DNA from: an uncultured Chromatiales bacterium
GTDB taxonomy: Bacteria > Pseudomonadota > Gammaproteobacteria > Steroidobacterales > GCA-2729495
Assembly (NCBI GenBank): GCA_913058165.1
Contig: CAJXQV010000023.1
Span: 1-10,314, forward strand
DNA length: 10,314 nucleotides
Reading direction: 5' to 3'
The translations under genes and the position numbers were made by a program. Below are positions 1 through 7,649 of the stretch, piece after piece; positions within the stretch are counted from its first letter, which is position 1, and each line of letters opens with the position of its first letter. The notes beneath the pieces were generated by a model. The model saw nothing but the letters and a program-made list of their open reading frames with translations, was not told the DNA's origin and did no database searches.

Positions 1-33
1 TCGTCGGCAGCGTCAGATGTGTATAAGAGACAG
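1..33 (+). other. Nextera Read-1 transposase adapter (artefact)
   Basis: The first 33 bases match the Illumina Nextera Read-1 adapter: the TCGTCGGCAGCGTC primer part followed by the 19-base Tn5 mosaic end that finishes AAGAGACAG. This is library construct, not genome, so the genomic sequence begins at base 34. The same adapter occurs in reverse complement at the other end of the window. Confidence 0.98.
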
Positions 34-1039
34 CTTCAGCGAGTTCCTCGGGAACGTCTTCGATAAGAAAAAAGCCCATGCCCGGGTAAATTCTGTGGGC
101 TTGATCTGCTGTACCAGGCATTTGGTTGTAAAAATCCTGAGGATTAAAGCCACGCTCGGAAATTGATTGAGCCAGCATGGTAATGGCAGGGCCATCCCAG
201 CCCTTGAGTTTCTTCCAAGCTTCCTGATTGGGTCCGGCAGCTTGGTGAAGCGGTGTGGCGGGAATCATCATGGGCATCCGTTTTGGTCCGGCCTTATAGG
301 ATTCATTGAGGTAGGGCGCATCGAGCCCAGTCAACGTAATTGTGTCCATATCGGTGCCGGTCATATCGCTGACCATGCCGCTGATCGGGAACTCTTCCGG
401 CCCATAGATATAGCGTCGCCAGCCGGCAATCCAGACGGCACCGGCAATGCTATCGGCCCTAGGCATCGTGGTGGTTACCAGCATCAGCCGGGAAAAGAGT
501 TGCGGATCTTCGGCAAGCAGGCGCAAGGCGAAGTAGCCGCCCCAGTCGAATAAAAAGGCGTTGCAGTTATAGATATCCAATTGTTCGAGTGTGGCATCAA
601 GCCAGTCGACTTGCTTTTGAAAGCTGTGAGCGTTCCAGTCGGCAGGTTTATCGGAACGTCCGAAGCCGACCATGTCGGGCACTACAACGCGGTAACCCGC
701 CGCTGTGAGAATGGGAATCATCTTACGAAACGAATAACTCCACGTGGCCTGACCGTGCAATAGAAGTATGACTTCGCCATCCCTAGGGCCTTCATCGAGA
801 TAGTGAATTCGCAGCGTACCCAGTTCCGGATCGTCAATACTGATGTAGTGGGGTTCGAAGGGGAAATCGGTAAGTACGGTAAACCGTGATTCGGGGGTGC
901 GCAGCACCAACACGTTTGGATCTTCCGGTTTAACCGCGGCGCGCTGCTGCACATCGTAATCATTGTAGAAGCCGAGTGCGGCAGCAAGTAGAATCACAAG
1001 CAGAATGAGCGAACCCGAAATTGTCACAAACTTAAGCAA
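34..1039 (-). CDS. Membrane-anchored haloalkane dehalogenase-like alpha/beta hydrolase, C-terminus cut by adapter
   Basis: The minus-strand frame is open from an in-frame TGA at 1126 to the adapter, giving about 335 residues. I chose TTG at 1039 because AAGGGG lies six bases upstream; GTG 1123, ATG 1099 and GTG 1075 are alternatives with poorer sites. Residues 8-24 form one hydrophobic helix after Lys3, which predicts an N-in anchor with the enzyme domain in the periplasm. The rest matches the haloalkane dehalogenase family: HGQATWSYSFR at 95-105 (oxyanion-hole motif), GFGRSDKP at 125-132, FDWGG at 164-168 with the nucleophile Asp165 and the Trp typical of halide binding, and APYLNESYKAG plus AWKKLKGW in the cap and later core. 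The family's catalytic His, normally in a GHF.QED-like motif, aligns with Phe323 in GFFLIED. The usual acid position (SDxDP) reads AQSIS. Substrate is unknown and it may not be a working dehalogenase. Perhaps only some 10-20 C-terminal residues are missing. Confidence 0.85.
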
Positions 1040-1291
1040 AGTAAACCCCTTAATAGCGCCGGAGGCTAAAGGCACATGGCCGGCACGGCAGTTAAGCATT
1101 AGGCTGATCTTAGTCCTGTTCACTCATTCGGAGACCGCTCACGGCGCGGTCGGTCTATCTGCGGTCACCCATGCGTATAGAACCTGCAGCATAGCGGTTG
1201 CCTGACGTAGAGTGGCTGTTATCAGGAACACAGCTTGCGGGCAGCCCTTAAGTTCGCTTTTCTCAGGAAAAACCCATTAAGGAATACTGAT

Positions 1292-2338
1292 ATGACCTTA
1301 CGTGTTGATCGTCGTTTATTGCTTCAGGGAGGCTCAGCTTTAGCCATCGCCACACTACTACCAGGCTGTGCGACATCCCGCGGGTGGAGTCCGAATCCGG
1401 CGTTAATCAGTGACGTTCCGCGCAGCGATTACGGCTTTGCGACGACCTGCGATGACGTGGCAGCCGGATACGATCTCTCCGGCAAGACAATACTCATTAC
1501 CGGTTGCAACTCAGGCTTGGGTTATGAATCGATGCGCACACTCGCCAGCCGGGGGGCGCATGTGATCGGTACCGCACGCACGCTGGAAAAGGCAGAGCAA
1601 GCCTGCAGTAGTGTTGAGGGGCAAACGACACCGTTGGTGTGTGAACTCACCGATATGGATTCAGTAGCGGCATGCGCCATTGCCACAGATGAGCTGCTTA
1701 ATAACAGTAATAAGCATCTTGACGTGCTCATGTGCAATGCCGGCATTATGGCGCTGCCTAAGTTGGAACAGGTGGATGTCAATGGTGTAACCCTTGAAAA
1801 ACAATTCGTGGTCAATCATTTGGGGCATTACCTGCTGACCCGAAACCTGCTGCCGCAGGTAGAGGCCGCCACAGGCAGAGTGGTGATGCTATCCAGCACG
1901 GGTTATTCGTTGGCACCCGCTGAAGGTATTCAGTTTGACAACCTCTCGGCTGCAGTAAAGTACAAGTCGTTTTCGGCGTACGGTCAGACCAAGCTTTCGA
2001 ATGCATTGTTTGCCGATGAAGTTGCGCGTCGCTATGCCAATACGGGGCTGACCTCAAACTCAGTGCATCCCGGCATTGTGGCGACGAATCTCGGCCGCTA
2101 TATGTCCAGCAAACCCCGTGATCCGAATAAGCCTCTGCGTAAAGGGTTTAAAAACCCTGCTCAGGGTGCGGCCACTCAGGTTTACGTGGCCATAGATTCC
2201 CGTTTGGCTGGCGTTACCGGTTACTACTTCGAAGACTGTAATCCTTCAGCGATGACAGGTCCGCATGCGGAAAACGAGGCGTTAGCATTAAAGCTGTGGA
2301 ATGTGTCTGCGCAGTTGGTTAAGCCATGGCTGTCATAG
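1292..2338 (+). CDS. Short-chain dehydrogenase/reductase with Tat-type lipoprotein signal
   Basis: This encodes a 348-residue classical SDR, an NAD(P)-dependent oxidoreductase closest in style to retinol dehydrogenase and protochlorophyllide reductase-like proteins. ATG 1292 is preferred over an upstream in-frame start at 1235 because AAGGA lies eight bases before it and it places the signal at the N-terminus. The Rossmann motif TGCNSGLG is at 70-77, NAG at 149-151, the catalytic Ser at 201/202, and YGQTK supplies Tyr230 and Lys234, so the active site is complete. The N-terminus reads DRRLLLQGG, a twin-arginine-like motif, then a hydrophobic stretch and LLPGC, a lipobox with Cys26. It is therefore predicted to be exported folded by Tat and lipidated, which is unusual for this mostly cytoplasmic family. 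It is divergent from the anchored hydrolase to its left and 100 bases upstream of the LLM oxidoreductase, so co-transcription is possible. Substrate is unknown. Confidence 0.88.
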   Translation: MTLRVDRRLLLQGGSALAIATLLPGCATSRGWSPNPALISDVPRSDYGFATTCDDVAAGYDLSGKTILITGCNSGLGYESMRTLASRGAHVIGTARTLEKAEQACSSVEGQTTPLVCELTDMDSVAACAIATDELLNNSNKHLDVLMCNAGIMALPKLEQVDVNGVTLEKQFVVNHLGHYLLTRNLLPQVEAATGRVVMLSSTGYSLAPAEGIQFDNLSAAVKYKSFSAYGQTKLSNALFADEVARRYANTGLTSNSVHPGIVATNLGRYMSSKPRDPNKPLRKGFKNPAQGAATQVYVAIDSRLAGVTGYYFEDCNPSAMTGPHAENEALALKLWNVSAQLVKPWLS

Positions 2339-2438
2339 ACCTAGCGCGCTCTGCCTCCAGCCAAGTGTCTTCCGGCAGTTGAGGGTTACTTAGGTAGATT
2401 GAGAATACCGCAGCAACAATAATTAGAGAGAAAATATC

Positions 2439-3455
2439 TTGCGTATTGACGTCATTATTGAATCGGACAAGCCCGTAGAGCGGTGGCTTGAGCTGGGCAA
2501 GTTGGCTGAGTCTGTTGGCCTGGGTGGTGTTTGGGTGGCCAACAATGCAAATGGCAGAGATGCGTTTGTTAATTTCACGCCACTGGCCACGCAGACAGAG
2601 CGCATCGCGATGGGGCCGATTGCCGTTAGCCCATTCGAATTGCACCCATTAAAAATGGCGGTGTCGCTGTTAAGCCTGAATGAAATAGCGAAGGGCAGGG
2701 CGCAGATAGTTATTGGCGCTGGTGGCGGTACCGCAGATGCTATGGGTAAAAAACCAAAACGCATGATTCGTGCCGTCAGAGAATGCGCCGAACTGATTTC
2801 TCTAGCGGCCAGCGGAGTACCTGGAAAATACGAGGGTGAACTTTATCCGGTAAGTTGGATGGATACACGCTGGGTAACGCAGGCACCACCCATGGTGTTC
2901 GTTGGTGCGAACGGGCCTAAAATGTTGAAATCGGCAGCGGCCTATGCGCAGGGCATCATGTTCAGCGACTTTACGCCCGACAGAGTCCGTTGGGCGCATG
3001 AAATCATAGATCCTGTGCTGGAGCAGCGTGACCTCAGTCCGCACACCTATCCGCTAAATAATTTTTGGGCTTGGCATGTCAAAGACAGTGCCGAAGAAGC
3101 GCAGCGTGAGGCTCGTATTTGGTTGTGTGTCCGCGGCACGATATATCCGGATTATATTCGCGATGTTGTTAACGAGGATGAAGCTAAAATAGTGACGGAT
3201 AACATCGGTGAGTTCGCAAAAGCATTTTATAAGCGCAGCCCTGATATCAAGAAGGTGCCGGACAATATTTTGACCAAAATAGTAGATCGAGGCACTTCCT
3301 CATCATCGCTTGATAATATCGACAGGGAAGTAGAACGGTTCAGAGAGTTTAAGCGCGCTGGATTGACGCAAATTGCGTTAAAGGTTTATGGGAATCCTGA
3401 TGCTGCAATTAGAACCATCGGCAAGCATATTGTTCCCGCGTTAAGTGGTGGCTAA
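2439..3455 (+). CDS. LLM-class (luciferase-like) flavin-dependent oxidoreductase
   Basis: The 338-residue product belongs to the bacterial luciferase-like superfamily, TIM-barrel enzymes that use FMN or coenzyme F420. The N-terminal strand MRIDVIIES, the helix ending SVGLGGVWVAN, the segment TERIAMGPIAVSPFELHPLKMA and the glycine-rich IVIGAGGGTADAMGKKP are typical of the methylenetetrahydromethanopterin reductase-like branch. FVGANGPKMLKSAA marks the later barrel region, and KRAGLTQIALKVYG is the usual C-terminal element. Length fits the family (about 300-350). The start is TTG: an in-frame TAG at 2424 leaves no upstream alternative, and a weak GAGAG lies eight bases before it. No transport signal is seen, so it should be cytoplasmic. 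The cofactor and substrate cannot be told from sequence. It lies in the same direction as the SDR and may share its pathway. The start is the least certain part. Confidence 0.87.
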   Translation: MRIDVIIESDKPVERWLELGKLAESVGLGGVWVANNANGRDAFVNFTPLATQTERIAMGPIAVSPFELHPLKMAVSLLSLNEIAKGRAQIVIGAGGGTADAMGKKPKRMIRAVRECAELISLAASGVPGKYEGELYPVSWMDTRWVTQAPPMVFVGANGPKMLKSAAAYAQGIMFSDFTPDRVRWAHEIIDPVLEQRDLSPHTYPLNNFWAWHVKDSAEEAQREARIWLCVRGTIYPDYIRDVVNEDEAKIVTDNIGEFAKAFYKRSPDIKKVPDNILTKIVDRGTSSSSLDNIDREVERFREFKRAGLTQIALKVYGNPDAAIRTIGKHIVPALSGG

Positions 3456-3522
3456 CTCATAATAACCGGTTAGCACAAACGAAAGCCTTTTCGTGAACCA
3501 AAAAATAGCATGAGTGTGACTG

Positions 3523-4488
3523 ATGGAATTTAGAGACTATTACGAAGTGATGGGCGTGGCGCGTGATGCCACCCAGGATGAAGTTAAGCGCGCCTACCGA
3601 AAGCTGGCTCGCAAATACCACCCGGATGTGAGTAAAGAGGGTGATGCCGAGGAACGCTTTAAGGAAGTGGGCGAAGCTTACGAGGTATTAAAGGATGCAG
3701 AGAAGCGCGCCGCCTATGATCAGTTGGGCTCAAACCATAAGGCCGGTCAGGAGTTTCAGCCGCCGCCGGGCTGGGATGAGGGTTTTGAGTTCAGCGGAGC
3801 GGGGTCTAATGCCGGTCGGGGGTACACCGGTGGCGGCGGTTTTGGTGGTGCGCAGTACAGCGACTTCTTCGAGGATTTATTTGCTCAGCGTAAATCGGGC
3901 GGACGGCAGCAGGGTTCGCAGTTCGGTATGCGGGGTGACGATAGACACGCGCGGATAGTGATTGATTTTCGCGACAGTTACACCGGCACGCAACGAAGCA
4001 TCAGTTTGCATGCACCCGAGGTGACCGCGGATGGGCATGTTGTCACCAAAGAAATCACCCTTAATGTAAAAATTCCCAAAGGTATTCAGGCAGGGCAAAA
4101 AATCCGGCTGGCAGGCCAGGGCGGCATAGGCGCGGGCGGTGGTAAAGCCGGCGATCTGTTTCTTGAAGTCGAGTTTAGCCCGGCCAAGCGCTATCGCATT
4201 GACGGTGCAAATGTCTACCTCACCCTGCCGGTGGCACCTTGGGAGGCCGCGTTGGGAGCAACCGTTGCCGTGCCTCTGCCATCAGGTAGCGTTGAATTAA
4301 AAATACCGCCCAATTCCAGTCAGGGCAGTAAATTGCGTCTGAAGGGCAAAGGGCTGCCGGGCAAAGCGCCGGGCGACATGTATGTGCTGATTGATGTGCA
4401 GCTGCCGCCAGCGGATAGCGAAGTTGCTAAAGACTTGTATAAGAAAATGTCGGAGGAGCTGCCGTTTGCTCCGCGGGCAGACCTGTGA
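3523..4488 (+). CDS. cbpA: Curved DNA-binding protein CbpA, DnaJ-class co-chaperone
   Basis: This is a 321-residue class B Hsp40. The J domain spans roughly 1-70, begins [10 protein letters not shown], and has the DnaK-activating HPD tripeptide at 33-35 and YDQLG at its end. A Gly/Phe-rich linker runs from about 75 to 125, followed by two DnaJ C-terminal beta domains with [15 protein letters not shown] and [19 protein letters not shown]. The DnaJ zinc-finger repeats are absent, as in CbpA. CbpA stimulates DnaK ATPase and binds curved DNA in the nucleoid. The start is fixed by an in-frame TGA at 3517, although the ribosome site is weak. The next gene is cbpM, whose ribosome site overlaps this stop, so the two form an operon. 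A hairpin at 3479-3494 in the upstream gap (ACGAAA/TTTCGT) has no following T run, so it is not a clear terminator for the LLM gene. Confidence 0.95.
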   Translation: MEFRDYYEVMGVARDATQDEVKRAYRKLARKYHPDVSKEGDAEERFKEVGEAYEVLKDAEKRAAYDQLGSNHKAGQEFQPPPGWDEGFEFSGAGSNAGRGYTGGGGFGGAQYSDFFEDLFAQRKSGGRQQGSQFGMRGDDRHARIVIDFRDSYTGTQRSISLHAPEVTADGHVVTKEITLNVKIPKGIQAGQKIRLAGQGGIGAGGGKAGDLFLEVEFSPAKRYRIDGANVYLTLPVAPWEAALGATVAVPLPSGSVELKIPPNSSQGSKLRLKGKGLPGKAPGDMYVLIDVQLPPADSEVAKDLYKKMSEELPFAPRADL

Positions 4489-4497
4489 GGTATGAAA

Positions 4498-4815
4498 ATG
4501 ATTGAACATGATCGAAATGCACCTGCGGGTGAAGTGTTTGATGAGTCGACAGTAATCAGTCTCACTCAGTTGTGCGAGGTATGTTCAGTGGAACAGACAC
4601 TCATTGAGCAATTGGTTGAAGAGGGTGTGCTCGATCCCCTGGGCCCCGGCTCGAATGAACTGCGGTTTCGTTATACCAGCGTGCGCATCACTCTTACTGC
4701 GATCCGTCTGCAGGATGACCTGGGCGTCAACCTAGCGGGTGCAGCGCTAGCACTGGATTTGCTTGATCGTATTGATGAGTTGCAGCGCCGACTCCGGATA
4801 GGGTCAACTGATTAG
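4498..4815 (+). CDS. cbpM: Chaperone modulatory protein CbpM
   Basis: A 105-residue MerR-like protein. CbpM binds the J domain of CbpA and inhibits its co-chaperone and DNA-binding activities. The N-terminal half carries a short helix-turn-helix-like region (SLTQLCEVCSVEQTLIEQL, then VEEGVLDP). The C-terminal half has DDLGVNLAGAALALDLLDRI followed by a helix of ELQRRLR, the usual CbpM ending. Two ATGs compete, 4492 and 4498. The GAGG at 4487-4490, inside the cbpA stop region, lies one base from the first and seven from the second, so 4498 is more likely. Starting at 4492 would add Met-Lys. Close linkage and order after cbpA match the cbpAM operon of many gammaproteobacteria and imply coordinated production of the chaperone and its inhibitor. 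Confidence 0.92.
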   Translation: MIEHDRNAPAGEVFDESTVISLTQLCEVCSVEQTLIEQLVEEGVLDPLGPGSNELRFRYTSVRITLTAIRLQDDLGVNLAGAALALDLLDRIDELQRRLRIGSTD

Positions 4816-4895
4816 TTGCTGCAGTCTAATGGGTTTTTACTCTGCTGCAGCATCACTCTGAGCTTTGGCGTTAACCGCAAACAGCTACTTTTTTT

Positions 4896-4923
4896 GGGCT
4901 TGCATTTAAGCCCTGTTTCTTTG
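4896..4923 (+). terminator. Possible intrinsic terminator after cbpM
   Basis: A perfect six-base stem GGGCTT/AAGCCC with a six-base loop (4896-4913) is followed by the T-rich TGTTTCTTTG. It sits 80 bases after the cbpM stop in the gap between convergent genes, the expected place for a rightward terminator. The T run is interrupted and the stem short, so efficiency may be modest. Read leftward the stem is followed by A, not T, so it would not end the DUF547 operon. A second hairpin in this gap, TGCTGCAG/CTGCAGCA at 4817-4852, has a 20-base loop and no T run. Confidence 0.45.
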
Positions 4924-5037
4924 ATAAATTGAAATGAAATACCGCTGTGTATCGCTTAGTTGCAATGTGTTTCATGGCTGAAGATCGGCGTTTGTATTGG
5001 GTATTAGAAGCGTGTCCGAAGCCAAACATTATTCTGT

Positions 5038-5808
5038 TTATTGTTGCTCGTTAACCGTCCAATCATATTGTAAGTATTTGACCTTATAGCCAACTGGCAG
5101 AGGCTCGGTGCGGTAGTGATTTATGTAGTCGGGAAGGTCGCGTGCTTTCCCTGAGGGCACAAAGTCTTTGGTGTAGAAATCGAAGATGGCAGACACCCAA
5201 ATCTGTTGCTTTTCGTCATCAACTCTGACGTATTTTTCGCTATTGATGAACTCACGCGTGGCTTGTTCGAGTTGTTCATCGAGTAGTGCCGTCTGGAATG
5301 CAGACTGCGGCAGTTGTGGGCAGTCACGAACCATGCAGTTCAACGTGAAATGAACCCGCGGTTCATTTAATGGCCGGATGACTTTGTTCTCATAGTCTTG
5401 CAGATTGGTGTTCTTGCCATCGATTTCTATGCGGCGAAACCTGAAAAAACGGGCACGTTTAAAGAAGCTGTCAAAGTCTTTCGGTACGCCTTCATCTATT
5501 ACGCCATACATAGCCAACGCGTTATAGGTGTTGATATGAAAAGCGAGGGTGGCCTCTCGTGAGGCAAATGTCTCCGGGTCGGTGCTGGGCCCATACACTC
5601 TTACCGCATCGACGTAGCTCTTTAGCTCCGTCGGGTTGGCGGCCAGGGCTGTAAAATTAATTCGACCGGATTCGTCCACATGGGTTTCGAGCACAGACTG
5701 CCAGCTGTCGAGTGCGTTGGCGTAGTCGGAGCGTGCGTCAGCCATCACGCTCAGCGATAAGATACTTAACGCAATTGCCGGCAGTGCTATTTTTTTCAGG
5801 AGCTTCAT
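5038..5808 (-). CDS. Exported DUF547 domain protein
   Basis: The product is a 256-residue protein of the DUF547 family, whose biochemical role is not established. ATG 5808 is chosen over an in-frame upstream start at 5892 because GGAAG lies seven bases before it and it begins a signal peptide: MKLLKK, a hydrophobic core to about 21, and a cleavage region around VMADA at 21-25. The mature part has the family marks: INTYNAL at 92-98, HFTLNC at 153-158, then Cys163-Pro164, and a long helix ending ATREFINSEKYV. Cys158 and Cys163 could form a disulphide or an active site; this is inference. It is predicted to be periplasmic. It is last in a leftward operon, 71 bases after the carrier, so it may act on or bind what the carrier moves, but nothing in the sequence shows this. 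Confidence 0.86.
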   Translation of the reverse strand: MKLLKKIALPAIALSILSLSVMADARSDYANALDSWQSVLETHVDESGRINFTALAANPTELKSYVDAVRVYGPSTDPETFASREATLAFHINTYNALAMYGVIDEGVPKDFDSFFKRARFFRFRRIEIDGKNTNLQDYENKVIRPLNEPRVHFTLNCMVRDCPQLPQSAFQTALLDEQLEQATREFINSEKYVRVDDEKQQIWVSAIFDFYTKDFVPSGKARDLPDYINHYRTEPLPVGYKVKYLQYDWTVNEQQ

Positions 5809-5879
5809 AGGTTTGCTTCCGAAGCGACAGTCTCTGGTGTCTGCGTCTATTGCTGCGGCGTCTAAGTCTCCGCGTGTTG

Positions 5880-7649
5880 CTACAACGGCCACACAATTAA
5901 GATCATCGGTACTGAGACGGCCACGATAATGATTTCTAACGGCAGCCCCATACGCCAGTAGTCACCGAACTTATAGCCACCCGGGCCCATAATGAGGGTG
6001 TTGTTCTTGTGCCCTATGGGGGTGAGGAACGCACACGATGCGGCCACAGCAACGCCCATGAGGAACGGGTCGGGGTTTACATCCAGACGTGTCGCAATTT
6101 CAACCGCAATGGGTGCGGCGATGACTGCGGTGGCGGTGTTGTTCATCACATCGGAGAGCGTCATGGTGACAATGATGAGCAGCGTGAGCACAACGGCGGG
6201 TGAAAAATCGGCGGAGACACTTAAAATAGAGTCGACAATGAGTGTCGTGCCACCGGTGGACTGCAAGGCAGCGCCAATTGGAATCATCGAGCCCAGCAGC
6301 ACAATCACCGGCCACTCTATGGAATCGTACATGCTGCGCACGGGGACAATATTCAACAGTATATAAAGCGTGGTTACACAGCCGAGTGCCACGGGTAGAT
6401 AGACGAGCCCGGTGCTGGCCAGAATAATCGCTATGGCAAATGTTCCCACAGCAAGCCAGGCTTTGTCCCGCTTGATAACGCGTTGACCGCGATCCTTAAG
6501 CGGCAACAGACCGAGCCGGCCGATGACGTCGCTCAGGCGTTCATCCGACCCCAGTAGCAGCAGAACATCGCCGGGTTCGATCACCAGTTGTCGTACGTTG
6601 TCGCGAAAGCGCACGCCTTGCCGCGATACGCCCACGAGTGCGACACCATAGCGATACAGCAAACGCAGCGATGCGGTGGAGCGGCCGGCAAGGTTTGAGC
6701 TTGGCGGCACGACCAGTTCACTGAGTTGCAGGTCTTCATCCTGGAGTGCGGTGAGGCCGCTACCGACATACTCGAGTCCCATGCTGCCCAGCAGAGTATC
6801 GATGCTTTCCGGGTTGGCCTCGATCACTAATGTATCGCCAGCCTTAATCTCGACGCGGCGCGTAATGCCGGCCAAGCGATTGCCGTTACGAATTAAACCA
6901 ATAATCTCAACATCGGATTTTTCGGCTTCGGCATCAAGATCATTGATTCTTTTGCCGATGACTTTCGAGTTTTCGGTAACTTTAAGTTCGGCGATATAGT
7001 CGGCGAGATCAAACAGCTCTGTAGGGGAGTCGGCCTGTTGTCGGTTTTTGGGTAATAAGCGCCAACCAATAAGTGTGACATAGGCGATGCCGACAGCCGC
7101 ACACGCGAGACCGACAGGTGCAAAATCGAACATACTGTATGGAGCGCCCAGTGCCTCGTTACGAAACTCTGCAATCACAATGTTAGGCGGCGTACCGATT
7201 AAGGTAATCATGCCGCCGAGTATCGAGGCAAAAGACAACGGCATTAGACTGAGGGCAGGGCTTCGTTTTGCCTTGGCAGCGGCCTGTATGTCGACCGGCA
7301 TTAACAGCGCGAGTGCCGCCACATTGTTCATGACGGCTGAAAGCACCGCAGCCAGCGAAGACATTATCGCAATATGCGCCCCCAGTTTGCGTGAGCCGTC
7401 GATGACAAAGCGGGCCAGTAATTCAATCGCGCCTGAGTTTGATAAACCACGACTCACAATCAACACCAAGGCGATGATGATCGTCGCAGGGTGACCGAAG
7501 CCGGAAAATGCCAGTTCTTTAGGCACGACCCCGGTAAGCAATGCAACCAGCAAGGCAGCAAAGGCAACAATGTCGTAACGCCAGCGCCCCCAGATAAGGA
7601 GAATAAATACAGTAAACAGAAGGGCAAACAGAATGAGCTGATCGGTCAT
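5880..7649 (-). CDS. SLC13/DASS-family anion carrier with two RCK_C (TrkA-C) domains
   Basis: This 589-residue inner-membrane protein has the layout of prokaryotic SLC13 permeases with an inserted regulatory section. About six membrane segments occupy 1-200, two RCK_C domains follow at about 220-295 and 305-385, and further membrane segments fill 395-589. Both halves show the paired signature of the divalent-anion symporter fold: MNNVAALALLMP at 107-118 with IGTPPN at 151-156, and SDVMNNTATAV at 499-509 with TPIGHKNN at 543-550. These match the Ser-Asn-Thr type sodium and substrate sites. Substrates in the family include dicarboxylates and sulfate; the substrate here is not determinable. RCK_C domains in other channels and carriers bind nucleotides or ions, suggesting ligand gating. 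The start ATG overlaps the stop of the upstream small membrane gene in an ATGA, so the two are translationally coupled. Confidence 0.9.
   Translation of the reverse strand: MTDQLILFALLFTVFILLIWGRWRYDIVAFAALLVALLTGVVPKELAFSGFGHPATIIIALVLIVSRGLSNSGAIELLARFVIDGSRKLGAHIAIMSSLAAVLSAVMNNVAALALLMPVDIQAAAKAKRSPALSLMPLSFASILGGMITLIGTPPNIVIAEFRNEALGAPYSMFDFAPVGLACAAVGIAYVTLIGWRLLPKNRQQADSPTELFDLADYIAELKVTENSKVIGKRINDLDAEAEKSDVEIIGLIRNGNRLAGITRRVEIKAGDTLVIEANPESIDTLLGSMGLEYVGSGLTALQDEDLQLSELVVPPSSNLAGRSTASLRLLYRYGVALVGVSRQGVRFRDNVRQLVIEPGDVLLLLGSDERLSDVIGRLGLLPLKDRGQRVIKRDKAWLAVGTFAIAIILASTGLVYLPVALGCVTTLYILLNIVPVRSMYDSIEWPVIVLLGSMIPIGAALQSTGGTTLIVDSILSVSADFSPAVVLTLLIIVTMTLSDVMNNTATAVIAAPIAVEIATRLDVNPDPFLMGVAVAASCAFLTPIGHKNNTLIMGPGGYKFGDYWRMGLPLEIIIVAVSVPMILIVWPL

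Noticed and set aside
1..33. Terminal inverted repeat of 33 bases at the two ends, which could suggest a transposable element
   Set aside because: The repeat is the Nextera adapter including the engineered Tn5 mosaic end, with a library index beside it; it is not a natural element.
1005..1205. 66-codon plus-strand frame in the divergent intergenic region
   Set aside because: It overlaps the N-terminus of the hydrolase on the other strand, has no recognisable protein character and no good ribosome site.
1198..1222. TTGCCT...TATCAG considered as a promoter for the SDR
   Set aside because: Both boxes match the consensus poorly, so no promoter was called.
3479..3494. Perfect hairpin ACGAAA-GCCT-TTTCGT between the LLM gene and cbpA
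   Set aside because: It is followed by an A-rich stretch, not T, so it does not qualify as an intrinsic terminator, and no other role is evident.
3510..3533. Seven-codon ORF (MSVTDGI) overlapping the cbpA start
   Set aside because: It has no ribosome site, and such a short frame is expected by chance; coupling with cbpA cannot be supported from sequence alone.
4817..4852. Inverted repeat TGCTGCAG/CTGCAGCA after cbpM
   Set aside because: The 20-base loop, the self-complementary CTGCAG core and the lack of a T run make a terminator or operator call unsafe.
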